From NCBI GenBank assembly GCA_002689345.1, contig NZFU01000053.1, positions 1 to 40,394 of the forward strand: DNA of 40,394 nucleotides, given 5' to 3'. The notes beneath the pieces were generated by a model. The model was not told the origin of the DNA, made no database searches, and saw nothing but the letters and a program-made list of their open reading frames with translations. Below, piece by piece: positions 25,683 through 33,944 of the stretch (positions are counted from its first letter, which is position 1; each line of letters starts with the position of its first letter). The stretch is from Methanobacteriota archaeon (GTDB taxonomy: Archaea; Thermoplasmatota; Poseidoniia; Poseidoniales; Poseidoniaceae). The translations under genes were made by a program, and so were the position numbers.

Positions 25683-27728
25683 ATGGGAAGGCCGATAGTA
25701 TGCCTCATCACTGTCTTGATGGTCTTGCCATTAGCCTCTGCTAGTTACTCTAACACCCAGATGACTGAAGAAGGGACTGCTTGGTTTGATTGTGATGGTT
25801 CATGGGCATCTATCCATGATTCTGAGGGGATTGAATTGGTAAATGATAGTGATTTCACGATATCGCTTGATTCTGAAAACCATACAATTTATGTTGACGA
25901 TATGACAAAATGTCAGGGAGTCATTCCTCTTACTGAAGAATTACCAAACTCAAGACCTATACCTGGTGAAGAGTTTTTCACGATAGGTTCCGATGTATGT
26001 CCCCAAGATGGTTACTACATGGGATGTGAAGGAGAATATACCTCTGGAGATTTGATCGATGACCCTCAGGATATATTTGCAATCAATGTTAGTGAAAATC
26101 ACATGCTAGTATTGACACTGGTTGCATCATCATCTAGTATTGATGTTGAACTACATTTCCAAACAGAGAGCGAGGAACAGGCCTTGATTCAAAATTTCTC
26201 TATGGCACTGAATACCTCAATTGGTGAAAAATATGTCCAATACGTACCAATTGAAGATGATGGAAGAGTGATTGTCACAGTATCTAGCCCCCAACCAGAT
26301 ACAATTTGGTCGATGAGAAGTAAAATATTTGCCACTTCTGAAATTCAACCATTAACGCATCTAGATAATATTGTGGGGGTAGGCCCTACGCCATTTGCAT
26401 ACGTACTTGGCCCGCATGAATCGTTAACCATTACAAAATCAATGACAAGTGATGGAACTTCTGAAGTTCCAATCAAATACCGTTATGTCTATTCTGAAAA
26501 CTCGAAATCGGAATGGAATGTCATTCCTGCACCTCTCAATAGTAGAATCAATGTTATTGAGGACATACAATTTATCGAATTCCAATGGGATTGTGAATGT
26601 GAATGGATAGCTTCAATGTCTCGTTACCGCCACTTTGATGCAGGGTGGGGAAGAGACGCACCAGGACTTAAACCAATGATGCCAACAAGTGATAATTCAT
26701 CATATCCACTAATCGAAATGGATAGCCATTCCGAAGATGGTGAATTGACTCTGCATATGGGGGATTTCCAAGATGTTCTTCGTGTAGAAACTACCGGTTG
26801 GAACGAATCAACACATTTGGTTAATGTCATTGTTGAAGGGGACATATATGACCTGCAAGTGACAATTTGGAATATGGACCAAGAGACTTGGGAAATATTA
26901 GGTGAGGTCACTACAACTTATTCTATGGATAGAATCACAGCCTCACTAAATGTTGGATTGGGCACACATTATATCAAAATCGAGCACATTAATGGCAGTG
27001 ATTCTTTACTTGAAAATAATTCAGAATCTGTCAAATGGAATATTAGAATCACAACCGCAGTACTAGATGAAGGAGATCAACCATGGTTCCCAGCATCTGA
27101 TGCCGTCAAAGATGCTGCTGACTTATTCTATTGGTTGATTGGGTTAATCCTAATTTTACCATTCATAATATTCTACATAAATGTGAAGAAGGAACAAAGA
27201 TTTGCAGAAGAATTCTCTAGTCGTAAAAATCGTTTAGATTGGTTACGTTCAAAATTGGATGATGGTGAATACTCATCTTATGATTTATCCAGAGCACTGA
27301 AAGCGGTTTCAACACTTGAATGGGAAGAAGCACTAGAGGTATGGGGCAAAGAAAGTATTCGTCACTATACCATGGGAATAGACATGGCTGTTTGGACATT
27401 GGATAAGCGACTTGGTGAAGATGGAACTTGGCCATTGTTAATCGGTTTGCGACCACTTGATTGTGAATGGAGTGTCGCTGCATTGAGGTTTGAGGCGCCA
27501 GAAGGAGAAGCTTGGTCGGTATCCAAAACAGACCCGAAGATGCTTACAAGAGATGATGAAATTTTCTTAGACACAATAAATGACAATTCACGAGTATTCA
27601 TCAGAATCGACCTTCAAGGAAATGCTGATGCATTAAACATCAATCTCTCCGGGATGGTAGATGGTGAACCAATGGCTGCAAAACCAGCCAACACTATCTA
27701 TCGTAGCGAAAGTAATTCCGAAGAATAA
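25683..27728 (+). CDS. Single-span membrane protein with exported beta domain and cytoplasmic domain
   Basis: The frame is open from TTG 25644; ATG 25683 was chosen because MGRPIVCLITVLMVLPLASA is a clean signal peptide, giving 681 residues. The outer part is beta-rich, with paired Cys (for example CECEW) and many N-x-S/T sites. It includes DDPQDIFAINVSENHML, reminiscent of PPC-type domains. One membrane helix (DLFYWLIGLILILPFIIFYI, near residue 490) separates it from a cytoplasmic part of about 180 residues that has a helical RFAEEFSSRKNRLDWLRSKL segment and a folded-looking Trp-rich domain. I do not recognise a family. The plan suggests a protein that links outside and inside. The stop abuts the convergent dnaJ stop. 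Confidence 0.78.
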   Translation: MGRPIVCLITVLMVLPLASASYSNTQMTEEGTAWFDCDGSWASIHDSEGIELVNDSDFTISLDSENHTIYVDDMTKCQGVIPLTEELPNSRPIPGEEFFTIGSDVCPQDGYYMGCEGEYTSGDLIDDPQDIFAINVSENHMLVLTLVASSSSIDVELHFQTESEEQALIQNFSMALNTSIGEKYVQYVPIEDDGRVIVTVSSPQPDTIWSMRSKIFATSEIQPLTHLDNIVGVGPTPFAYVLGPHESLTITKSMTSDGTSEVPIKYRYVYSENSKSEWNVIPAPLNSRINVIEDIQFIEFQWDCECEWIASMSRYRHFDAGWGRDAPGLKPMMPTSDNSSYPLIEMDSHSEDGELTLHMGDFQDVLRVETTGWNESTHLVNVIVEGDIYDLQVTIWNMDQETWEILGEVTTTYSMDRITASLNVGLGTHYIKIEHINGSDSLLENNSESVKWNIRITTAVLDEGDQPWFPASDAVKDAADLFYWLIGLILILPFIIFYINVKKEQRFAEEFSSRKNRLDWLRSKLDDGEYSSYDLSRALKAVSTLEWEEALEVWGKESIRHYTMGIDMAVWTLDKRLGEDGTWPLLIGLRPLDCEWSVAALRFEAPEGEAWSVSKTDPKMLTRDDEIFLDTINDNSRVFIRIDLQGNADALNINLSGMVDGEPMAAKPANTIYRSESNSEE

Positions 27729-28856
27729 TCAGCGTCGCCTTTCCTCAGCATCGTCGATTACCCTATCGATTAAATCCTTACTTCCTGCTAAATCATCTCT
27801 CAAGTCTTCAAGAGATTTTTTGGACTTCTTATCGAATTTTTTAGGCATGTGGAGTTTGCACAAGACCACAACATCCCCTCTCCCTAATCCACGAGCAGAT
27901 GGCACACCTCTACCTAGAATGGTAATTGTATCGCCGGAATTTGTTCTTGCGGGAACTTTGATCACGAGTGGCTTATCGTCAATGTGAGGTAATTCAATCG
28001 ATGTTCCAAGAGCCAAATCGCTGTATCCAAGAGGTAAGGACATTATCAAATCCATTCCATTTCTTTCGAACCATGGATGCTCTTCAACAATTATTTCGAT
28101 AAATAAATCGCCAGAGGTTCCTTTACCATGAGGAGCGGGTTGACCTTTACCCCTCATTCTCAACCTCGTACCATCTTGTGCACCTTTTGGAATTGAAAAC
28201 CTCAAAACTTGAGATTCGGTTTGGGTACCATCGCCGGAGCAAGATTTGCAGCGTGATGCATACTTTCGCCCAGACCCTTCACAGTGTGGGCATGCTCGAA
28301 CTGAATCTTGGACAAATGGACCTATTTGCTGACGAATTCTGACCTGTCCAGCACCATCACATTCCACACATTGAGAAGTTACTCCATCTTTAGCACCAGT
28401 TCCTTCACAATCATCACATTTTGCAGGAAGGTCCAATTCCATCTCATCTTTATTCCCATCAAGTACTGCTTTGAGACTTACTTCATGACGGACCAGAATA
28501 TCATTTCCTTGACTCTGGGGTGAACGACGACGACCTCCTCCTCCAAAGAAATTCGAAAAGAAATCTCCGCCCAAAATATCATCTAAATTGATATTGAATC
28601 CTTGGAAACCACCTGGTCCGAATGGAGAACCTCCCGGGGAGTTATGTCCAAAACGGTCGTAACTTCTACGCTTTTCTGAATCTGAAAGAACAGCATATGC
28701 TTCTTGAATTTCCTTGAACTTTTCATCTGCATCTGGTGCATCGTTTTTGTCAGGATGGTACTTTCGAGCTAGTGACCTGAAGGCTTTTTTCAAATCCTTT
28801 TCATCAGCATCTTTCGAAACTCCGAGAACCTCATAGTAGTCTCTCTTATCAGACAC
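27729..28856 (-). CDS. dnaJ: Chaperone protein DnaJ
   Basis: DnaJ stimulates the ATPase of DnaK and delivers unfolded protein. The 375-residue product has a J domain with HPDKN (about residue 31-35), a Gly/Phe linker ([14 protein letters not shown]) and four zinc-finger repeats: [24 protein letters not shown] and CKSCSGDG. The C-terminal substrate domains follow. GTG 28856 is preferred: the family starts [11 protein letters not shown], and GAGGTG lies 5 bases upstream. The longer frame from 28913 would overlap the preceding gene and add no family sequence. This is a full type I DnaJ as in bacteria; the partner dnaK is not nearby. Confidence 0.95.
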   Translation of the reverse strand: MSDKRDYYEVLGVSKDADEKDLKKAFRSLARKYHPDKNDAPDADEKFKEIQEAYAVLSDSEKRRSYDRFGHNSPGGSPFGPGGFQGFNINLDDILGGDFFSNFFGGGGRRRSPQSQGNDILVRHEVSLKAVLDGNKDEMELDLPAKCDDCEGTGAKDGVTSQCVECDGAGQVRIRQQIGPFVQDSVRACPHCEGSGRKYASRCKSCSGDGTQTESQVLRFSIPKGAQDGTRLRMRGKGQPAPHGKGTSGDLFIEIIVEEHPWFERNGMDLIMSLPLGYSDLALGTSIELPHIDDKPLVIKVPARTNSGDTITILGRGVPSARGLGRGDVVVLCKLHMPKKFDKKSKKSLEDLRDDLAGSKDLIDRVIDDAEERRR

Positions 28857-28909
28857 ATTGACACCTCGAACAAAACATGGGGAGCGGTCGGGGTTATTCA
28901 GTACAACGC

Positions 28910-29833
28910 TCAAATATCGCTACCACAATTTGAGCAAAATCTTTCTCCAACGGGGTTGGAAAAGCCACACACCTTACAAGATGGCTGAGGTGAAAAACCG
29001 GATTGTGAAGCGGTAGTTACCCCTGTTGGCGCCGCTGTACCAAAAGCCATTTGTTCAATCGATAATTCTCTCATAATAGGCGCACTTACCTGATTGGTTT
29101 CATCATCGATAGTAATACTTTCAGCGCCAGCATCTGTGAGAGAAACCATTTCCATAGGCACGATTTTTTTCTCTTCCGATTCAATTGGTTGAATAGGAGC
29201 GATTGGACGCTGCGCAATCACTGGAGAAACGCTACTTCGGGCATTAAGAGTTGCACTTTTCTTGGCATCCCTTTCGGCCTTGCCGTCCCTGCCTAGTAAA
29301 GATGAAATCCAATCGAGAAAGTTATCCATCGGTGAGTTTTTTCTAACTGCACCAATTGTGGAATTGGCACTTCCGTCCTCGAATTGCTCATCGCCTGAAA
29401 CCCTAGCTTGTGCACGACGTACATGCTCTGAATCAATTAGCATCTCGACTTCGACTTCTGAATCGATCTCGTTATCTCCAGGAGTAGATACTCCGCCCAT
29501 AACACCGCCTACTTGACCCTTCAAATTGGCTTCTGCCTCATCTGAAAGTTGAGTGTCCATATGAATGTCCTTCTCCCATACACCCCTCTCTTCTGCTTTG
29601 AAATGGCCTCCAACTGATTTTACAGCCCTGCTACGTTGCCATTCATGGTCACGAACGATTCGTGTTTTCCTGAAAAGTACGATTCCAATTCCTAAACAAA
29701 CAACGTGTAGCGACATATCAAGCACAGGTGATACAGACATCATTTCACCTAGAGGCGTTACGAGAAAACGTAATGCATTAAGCACCAAAATAGGTGTTAG
29801 CAAAAGAATTACCGAGGTCATTTGTCTTGCCAT
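28910..29833 (-). CDS. Membrane protein with cytoplasmic C-terminal zinc ribbon
   Basis: The 307-residue protein has two hydrophobic helices at about 5-28 and 38-56, separated by a short loop. The rest is hydrophilic and low in complexity, rich in Ser, Asp, Glu and Val, and ends with a zinc-ribbon [22 protein letters not shown]-type site (two CxxC pairs within the last 22 residues). The topology suggests the ribbon is inside the cell. The frame ends 53 bases before the dnaJ start, on the same strand. I know no family for the central part; the zinc ribbon is the only firm feature. Confidence 0.75.
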   Translation of the reverse strand: MARQMTSVILLLTPILVLNALRFLVTPLGEMMSVSPVLDMSLHVVCLGIGIVLFRKTRIVRDHEWQRSRAVKSVGGHFKAEERGVWEKDIHMDTQLSDEAEANLKGQVGGVMGGVSTPGDNEIDSEVEVEMLIDSEHVRRAQARVSGDEQFEDGSANSTIGAVRKNSPMDNFLDWISSLLGRDGKAERDAKKSATLNARSSVSPVIAQRPIAPIQPIESEEKKIVPMEMVSLTDAGAESITIDDETNQVSAPIMRELSIEQMAFGTAAPTGVTTASQSGFSPQPSCKVCGFSNPVGERFCSNCGSDI

Positions 29834-29874
29834 CTAAACATTCCTTCTGTATTTCACCAATGAAGGTTTGCGCA

Positions 29875-30849
29875 TCATGAGCGGTCACTCGGAGCCCTAC
29901 CCGTACGTATTAGGCCGTCAAACAAACCTATTGTGAATGCAGTGTGTAAAATTATCAAACACAGTGGAATTCCGAGCACTGCGCTGAGGTTGGAACCTTT
30001 TGGCCGATAGAATAATCCCATCAATAACAGGGCTACCCCATATGCAGCAGGAGCCCACCACCATTGCTTTAGGGTGAAAATCAATATCAGACCGACTATA
30101 GGTAGGAATTCTCTAACGTCCAATCGTTTAGGGTGTTTCATAATGACCTTAGTTCTCCAAAAACCATAACGATGGCTCATTTTCCACCAATTGCCAAGAG
30201 TAGATCTCTTGTGCATGTAAACACACGAAACATCAGAGCGCCATAACTGCCATCCTTTGGCTAACATCCTCATCGACAGATCACTATCTTGGCTTGTGAT
30301 GAATCTCTCGTCCCATCCACCTACCGATCTCAAGGCCTCAACTCGATGTAGACAAAACGCAGGAACTTTGGTTGGCTGACGACCTTTGAACTGCTTGAAT
30401 TGGCCGCCACCTGAACCAATAGGAGATGATAGCGCACCCTCTACCCACTGTGAGACTGTATTTTTTGAATCACCTGATTTAGTTAAGCAACCGATTGCTC
30501 CAACCTTTGAGCCAAGATGTTCTTCTAATTCTAGCATATCTTTGACTCTCTTTTCCAAGTGGTCAGAATCAATCCAAGAGTGCCCAATAATTTCGAAACA
30601 ATGAGTGATCCCCTCACCAATATGTTCCAGTGCTAGATTTCTTCCTTGGGAAACCCTCTTTCCTGGATTATTTACCACCTTGATAGAATCCCCATAGGAT
30701 TCAAGGATTGCAAGAGTGTTATCACTAGAGCCTCCATCCATAACTAAAATGTCCAATGACATTGTTTGAGCAAGTAGACTATCGATACATCGATTGATGA
30801 ATCGCTCTTCATTTAGAACGGGTACTACTGCGCAAACCCGAACCTCCAT
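29875..30849 (-). CDS. Family 2 glycosyltransferase, membrane-associated
   Basis: The 324-residue product begins MEVRVCAVVPVLNEERFINRC, the GT2 nucleotide-sugar fold, with VMDGGSSDNTL near residue 35. The usual DxD region reads SWIDSDHLE and the acceptor-side signature reads GGWDERFITSQDSDLSMRM. Two or three C-terminal hydrophobic stretches (about 246-305) suggest membrane attachment. Substrate and sugar are unknown; glycan or lipid-linked sugar assembly for surface glycoproteins is likely given the many N-x-S/T proteins nearby. A start at ATG 30906 is also open, but it would leave only 18 bases to the divergent gene. Confidence 0.85.
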   Translation of the reverse strand: MEVRVCAVVPVLNEERFINRCIDSLLAQTMSLDILVMDGGSSDNTLAILESYGDSIKVVNNPGKRVSQGRNLALEHIGEGITHCFEIIGHSWIDSDHLEKRVKDMLELEEHLGSKVGAIGCLTKSGDSKNTVSQWVEGALSSPIGSGGGQFKQFKGRQPTKVPAFCLHRVEALRSVGGWDERFITSQDSDLSMRMLAKGWQLWRSDVSCVYMHKRSTLGNWWKMSHRYGFWRTKVIMKHPKRLDVREFLPIVGLILIFTLKQWWWAPAAYGVALLLMGLFYRPKGSNLSAVLGIPLCLIILHTAFTIGLFDGLIRTGRAPSDRS

Positions 30850-30924
30850 ATTGCGCTCTGTTTCGCTAAAGAATGTCAAGGTTGGCCTGTCAACTTCATT
30901 GACCATGGCCTTCTGGGGTGTAAT

Positions 30925-31431
30925 ATGGAGAGACTCAAACTTACAGGAATCGATGAAGGATTGTCTGTATTAGTCTCAACTAAATTATCGGGAGCTGACC
31001 AGCCTGAACTTGTTCTTGATGCAGTATTGAGACTGTTTCCAGAATTTACTTGTGGCCTTCCAGATAAGCCAACATTCCCTTCGATGCAAGATGACATCTT
31101 AGCAGCAGAAGGAGTTAGTCTTGGTGAATTCCTAGATACGATTCACAAGCAGGCTATCCTCGATACCTCGCTTGATTTCATGTCAGCCAATTTAGATGAC
31201 ACTGGCACGATATTTCAGATTTCACGACAAGCTGCAATGGTAGGTAAAGTGGCATTCCCTCTGCCCGGAGATAACCCATTGGGAGGAGTTATCACAGTAG
31301 AAATCGGTGGTGAAAATCTTGAGGATTGGCTTGAAGCCGCTACTTGGCACAGAGGAAGAGAGGATATCCCTCGTCGTATAGGTGATGAATTCACTATGGA
31401 TGATAAGGGTGAAGCGGTAACCTGGCACTAA
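30925..31431 (+). CDS. UPF0201 family RNA-binding-like protein
   Basis: The 168-residue product fits the archaeal UPF0201 (COG1325) family: an N-terminal VLVSTKLSG strand, LDAVLRLFPEF, a central LDTIHKQAILDTSLDF helix, then TIFQISRQAAMVGKVAFPL and NPLGGVITVEI, which parallel the family's LNKQAAFVGRVNF and PLGPIEV motifs. The family has been proposed to be linked to RNA processing or the exosome; this is not shown here. ATG 30925 is preceded by GGGGTGTA. It has about 30 extra C-terminal residues (WHRGREDIPRRI...TWH). The end overlaps the convergent Pcp-Nudix gene by 38 bases. Confidence 0.8.
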   Translation: MERLKLTGIDEGLSVLVSTKLSGADQPELVLDAVLRLFPEFTCGLPDKPTFPSMQDDILAAEGVSLGEFLDTIHKQAILDTSLDFMSANLDDTGTIFQISRQAAMVGKVAFPLPGDNPLGGVITVEIGGENLEDWLEAATWHRGREDIPRRIGDEFTMDDKGEAVTWH

Positions 31432-32341
31432 TCGCTTCTGCAATCTCTTGGTCAGGCCCTAACCAACTAACTTCGTTTGGCCCATCACACCACTGGGTCT
31501 TGTCGTGAACATGCAGTTTCATTTCACCATCAACGATGTGGCATTCCAAAACATGAAGTCTTACAACTACATCATCGTGATCAAAAATCCATGTACCAAT
31601 TAATTCACCAGTTGTAACTTCTAATTCTAATTCCTCTTTTATCTCACGCACTAAACATGCTGCAGCATCTTCTCCTGGCTCAAATTTACCACCTGGAAAT
31701 TCCCACCATCCTGCATGTTTCTCATTTGGAGCTCTGCGGGCTGCTAGAAATTTTCCATTGTGAATAATAGCGCCTGCGCCAACATCGATACAAGGTGGTC
31801 TAAGCATCCTATCTAGACATTGTAAAACCAATCCTTTAGCATCGCTTTGTTTTGGTGGAAGGTGAAGAAAGAAGCAAGGAGTGTTATCTTTAATTCTTGA
31901 AAGTGTGTGGTATAATGTTTCATTGCAAACAAATTCCCCAGCATCATTGCTAATTATTGGCGAATCTACCATTCTCTCAATATCCCAATCTTCGGGCTTA
32001 ATAGTTGAAAATAAGTCACCATTTCCACTGATTGTTTTATTGATAATTTTACGTCCTGAGTTATCCGGTATTCGGAAATCAAGTATATCCCTAGCCCTTA
32101 TTTCAATACGAGGAGATGTGGAATTTTCTGCTAGCCCCAAATGAATGATTGCAGCAAACTTTCGTTCAGTAATTAATTTAGAAACTGTCGTAGCACCATC
32201 ATTATTGACAGGTAATACAAGAGTTTCAATTACATTCCCTCGTACATTTTTACCAGATATTTCGCTAGCGACAATACCTGAAATATTGGTTTCATGCTTA
32301 CCGAAAGCCTCGAAACCCGTGACAAGTACTGACGCCCCCAT
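31394..32341 (-). CDS. Pyroglutamyl-peptidase I fused to Nudix hydrolase
   Basis: The 315-residue protein joins two enzymes. Residues 1-180 match C15 pyroglutamyl peptidase: VLVTGFEAFGKHETNIS, HLGLAE, RIEIRARD with E80, SNDAGEFVCNETLY with C139, and FFLHLPPK with H160, the likely Glu-Cys-His set. Residues 185-315 match a MutT/NudG-like Nudix hydrolase, with WWEFPGGKFEPGED and the Nudix box from G218 to L240 (E224, R232, E233, E236, E237). The box glycine at 239 is Glu. Pcp removes N-terminal pyroglutamate from peptides; the Nudix half may clear damaged nucleotides. Start ATG 32341 lies 4 bases from the divergent gene's ATG. Confidence 0.9.
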   Translation of the reverse strand: MGASVLVTGFEAFGKHETNISGIVASEISGKNVRGNVIETLVLPVNNDGATTVSKLITERKFAAIIHLGLAENSTSPRIEIRARDILDFRIPDNSGRKIINKTISGNGDLFSTIKPEDWDIERMVDSPIISNDAGEFVCNETLYHTLSRIKDNTPCFFLHLPPKQSDAKGLVLQCLDRMLRPPCIDVGAGAIIHNGKFLAARRAPNEKHAGWWEFPGGKFEPGEDAAACLVREIKEELELEVTTGELIGTWIFDHDDVVVRLHVLECHIVDGEMKLHVHDKTQWCDGPNEVSWLGPDQEIAEAISARLPLHPYHP

Positions 32342-32345
32342 AACT

Positions 32346-32756
32346 ATGGTTCAGAACTCCACTTTGATGAGCATTTGCGTCGCCACATTGACAAGTATTC
32401 ACTTGTACGACACACTGATGCAAAGTGAAAGTTCTGACATCGTGGTCGTAGTGCCCACCGATGAAGAAGGGCCAGATTCACTTGCATTATCCAAGACTAT
32501 TTGGCATGAAATAACTGCTGGAGTAGGCATTTGGGGTGCATTTAGACCAGTTATTGCAGTGGTTCTATCTCTAGTTCCATTTCTATTCCTTGGGCAACAT
32601 TTCAATCGAAATCATAGAAGAGCAACCGACTGGTTTCTTTTGCAAATCCCCTTAGCATTTACATTAGTACTGTGGATATTGCTATACTTTTGGTCTATAA
32701 TTGACGCTTGGAAAGATGCGAGTATAATTGTCTCACATTCTCAAGGCCAGATTTGA
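32346..32756 (+). CDS. Small membrane protein
   Basis: This 136-residue protein has two strong helices (AVVLSLVPFLFLGQHF and WFLLQIPLAFTLVLWILLYFW) and a weaker hydrophobic start. Between the first segment and the helices is an acidic loop (VVVVPTDEEGPDSL). The frame is open from 32145, but that part lies on the other strand of the Pcp-Nudix gene, so ATG 32346 or 32367 is the real start; neither has a clear ribosome site. I do not recognise a family. Its end overlaps the metalloprotease gene by 16 bases. Confidence 0.6.
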   Translation: MVQNSTLMSICVATLTSIHLYDTLMQSESSDIVVVVPTDEEGPDSLALSKTIWHEITAGVGIWGAFRPVIAVVLSLVPFLFLGQHFNRNHRRATDWFLLQIPLAFTLVLWILLYFWSIIDAWKDASIIVSHSQGQI

Positions 32757-33499
32757 TTCGAACATTCGATTGTTCCGTCGGCCATACCTGCTAGGTCAGA
32801 CTTATCATCAGCATCGAATGTATTAGGTAAATTCCCTGTGATTAAATTGCCAACATCATTTGTTTCTATCGCCCAATACATTACTGAATTATCATTATTT
32901 GAATGACCGGGGTGATCTGGATCTTCATGATCAATAGGTGACTCATAGACTAGATTCACAAGTCCTAACAAGTGTCCTGCTTCATGTACAGAGACTGCTC
33001 TTTCAATCTCCTCACTCGAGGGCCTTTGAATAATATTTTCAGCAGCTTCCACCGAATCTTTGAAAATTGCAATAGTGGAAGCATCTACTGCAACTCCTAA
33101 TACCGAATCATCGGTATAAGTACCAGCAGGGAATAAAAAATACCAGTGCAATGTTTGTGAATCCATTGCATCATCACCATGCTTCCATCTTGCATCACGA
33201 ACATCATCTGAACTCCAGATAGTATCGATGGCAAAATCGACTTCATCGGCCAGGATTGAGACTCCTTTTGGCTTATCACAAACTTCTTGTAATCGAGTTT
33301 TAACCAAATCCATTGCTATTGGGTCATAGCCATCTTCATAGAGAAAATGTATTTTCATTTTTTGAAATTTATCATCTTGCAAGCAGGCTAAAGCCAATCC
33401 GCCAGGAATCCCTCTCTCTTCCTCAAATACTCCTTCGTCGCCAAAACAACCTGACAACATTGTTGTCATCAGTAGAATTGTCATAAAATAATGCTTCAT
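32741..33499 (-). CDS. Lipoprotein zinc metalloprotease, metzincin-like
   Basis: The 252-residue product has a lipobox, LSGC, with the modifiable Cys at 18, so it is probably anchored outside by a lipid. The protease core has HEAGHLLGLVN (H172, E173, H176) and a Met-turn-like SVMY (205-208). The usual third ligand position is Asn 182, and a nearby DHEDPDHPGH run (190-199) offers other histidines. This layout resembles a secreted metalloprotease family with HExxHxxGLV and a C/S-VMYW Met-turn; substrate unknown. It starts at ATG 33499, 8 bases after the helical 140-residue gene, in the surface-protein operon. Confidence 0.8.
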   Translation of the reverse strand: MKHYFMTILLMTTMLSGCFGDEGVFEEERGIPGGLALACLQDDKFQKMKIHFLYEDGYDPIAMDLVKTRLQEVCDKPKGVSILADEVDFAIDTIWSSDDVRDARWKHGDDAMDSQTLHWYFLFPAGTYTDDSVLGVAVDASTIAIFKDSVEAAENIIQRPSSEEIERAVSVHEAGHLLGLVNLVYESPIDHEDPDHPGHSNNDNSVMYWAIETNDVGNLITGNLPNTFDADDKSDLAGMADGTIECSNQIWP

Positions 33500-33507
33500 A
33501 CAAACAC

Positions 33508-33930
33508 CTAGAAATCCTCGGGAATATCAGTGGGACTGAACAATTGACCAGGCCCTGCTGCCTGAGATAACTGATTACGAACTAAGTGTTCCCATGAACG
33601 AATTACACCTAATGCATCACTTACCAGCATCTGTTCTTCCTCCAAAGTCACTCTAATTAATGTATCAAGAATATCCATTCTATCACTATCGACTAAAGAA
33701 AGTGCCTTTTCAATATCAAAGTTCGAATCACTTTCTACCGGTGTAACATCTAATGGCCAAGGGTGTAAAAGATTCTCAGGAATATTATCTGAATGCTCTT
33801 GAAGTTGCCGCAGTAGACGTTTTGTCCACCGAGAAATTACCAAACTGGTCTCTAGGACGGGCATGTTCAGTTGATTAATCAAATTCACAAGACGTTCCTG
33901 CAAGGTAACCATCGAATCTGTGCCACTCAT
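33508..33930 (-). CDS. Small helical cytoplasmic protein downstream of giant surface protein
   Basis: The 140-residue product begins MSGTDSMVTLQERLVNL and is predicted mainly alpha-helical, with no signal or membrane segment. It contains Trp-anchored amphipathic stretches (VISRWTKRLLRQLQEH, VIRSWEHLVRNQL). No family is recognised. A longer upstream frame was rejected: GGAGGTAA lies 4 bases before ATG 33930, and the extension would run into the end of the giant gene. The 14-base spacing to the giant gene's stop suggests co-translation, so a partner of that protein's cytoplasmic tail is an attractive but unproven idea. Confidence 0.75.
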   Translation of the reverse strand: MSGTDSMVTLQERLVNLINQLNMPVLETSLVISRWTKRLLRQLQEHSDNIPENLLHPWPLDVTPVESDSNFDIEKALSLVDSDRMDILDTLIRVTLEEEQMLVSDALGVIRSWEHLVRNQLSQAAGPGQLFSPTDIPEDF

Positions 33931-33934
33931 GTGG

Positions 33935-33942
33935 TTACCTCC
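33935..33942 (-). promoter_or_regulatory. Strong ribosome binding site for 140-residue gene
   Basis: GGAGGTAA on the minus strand, 4 bases upstream of ATG 33930. It is a near-perfect anti-16S match and decides the start of the small helical protein. Confidence 0.75.
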
Positions 33943-33944
33943 AT

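Noticed and set aside
32145-32345. Long N-terminal extension of the small membrane protein
   Set aside because: It is antisense to the conserved N-terminal part of the Pcp-Nudix gene.
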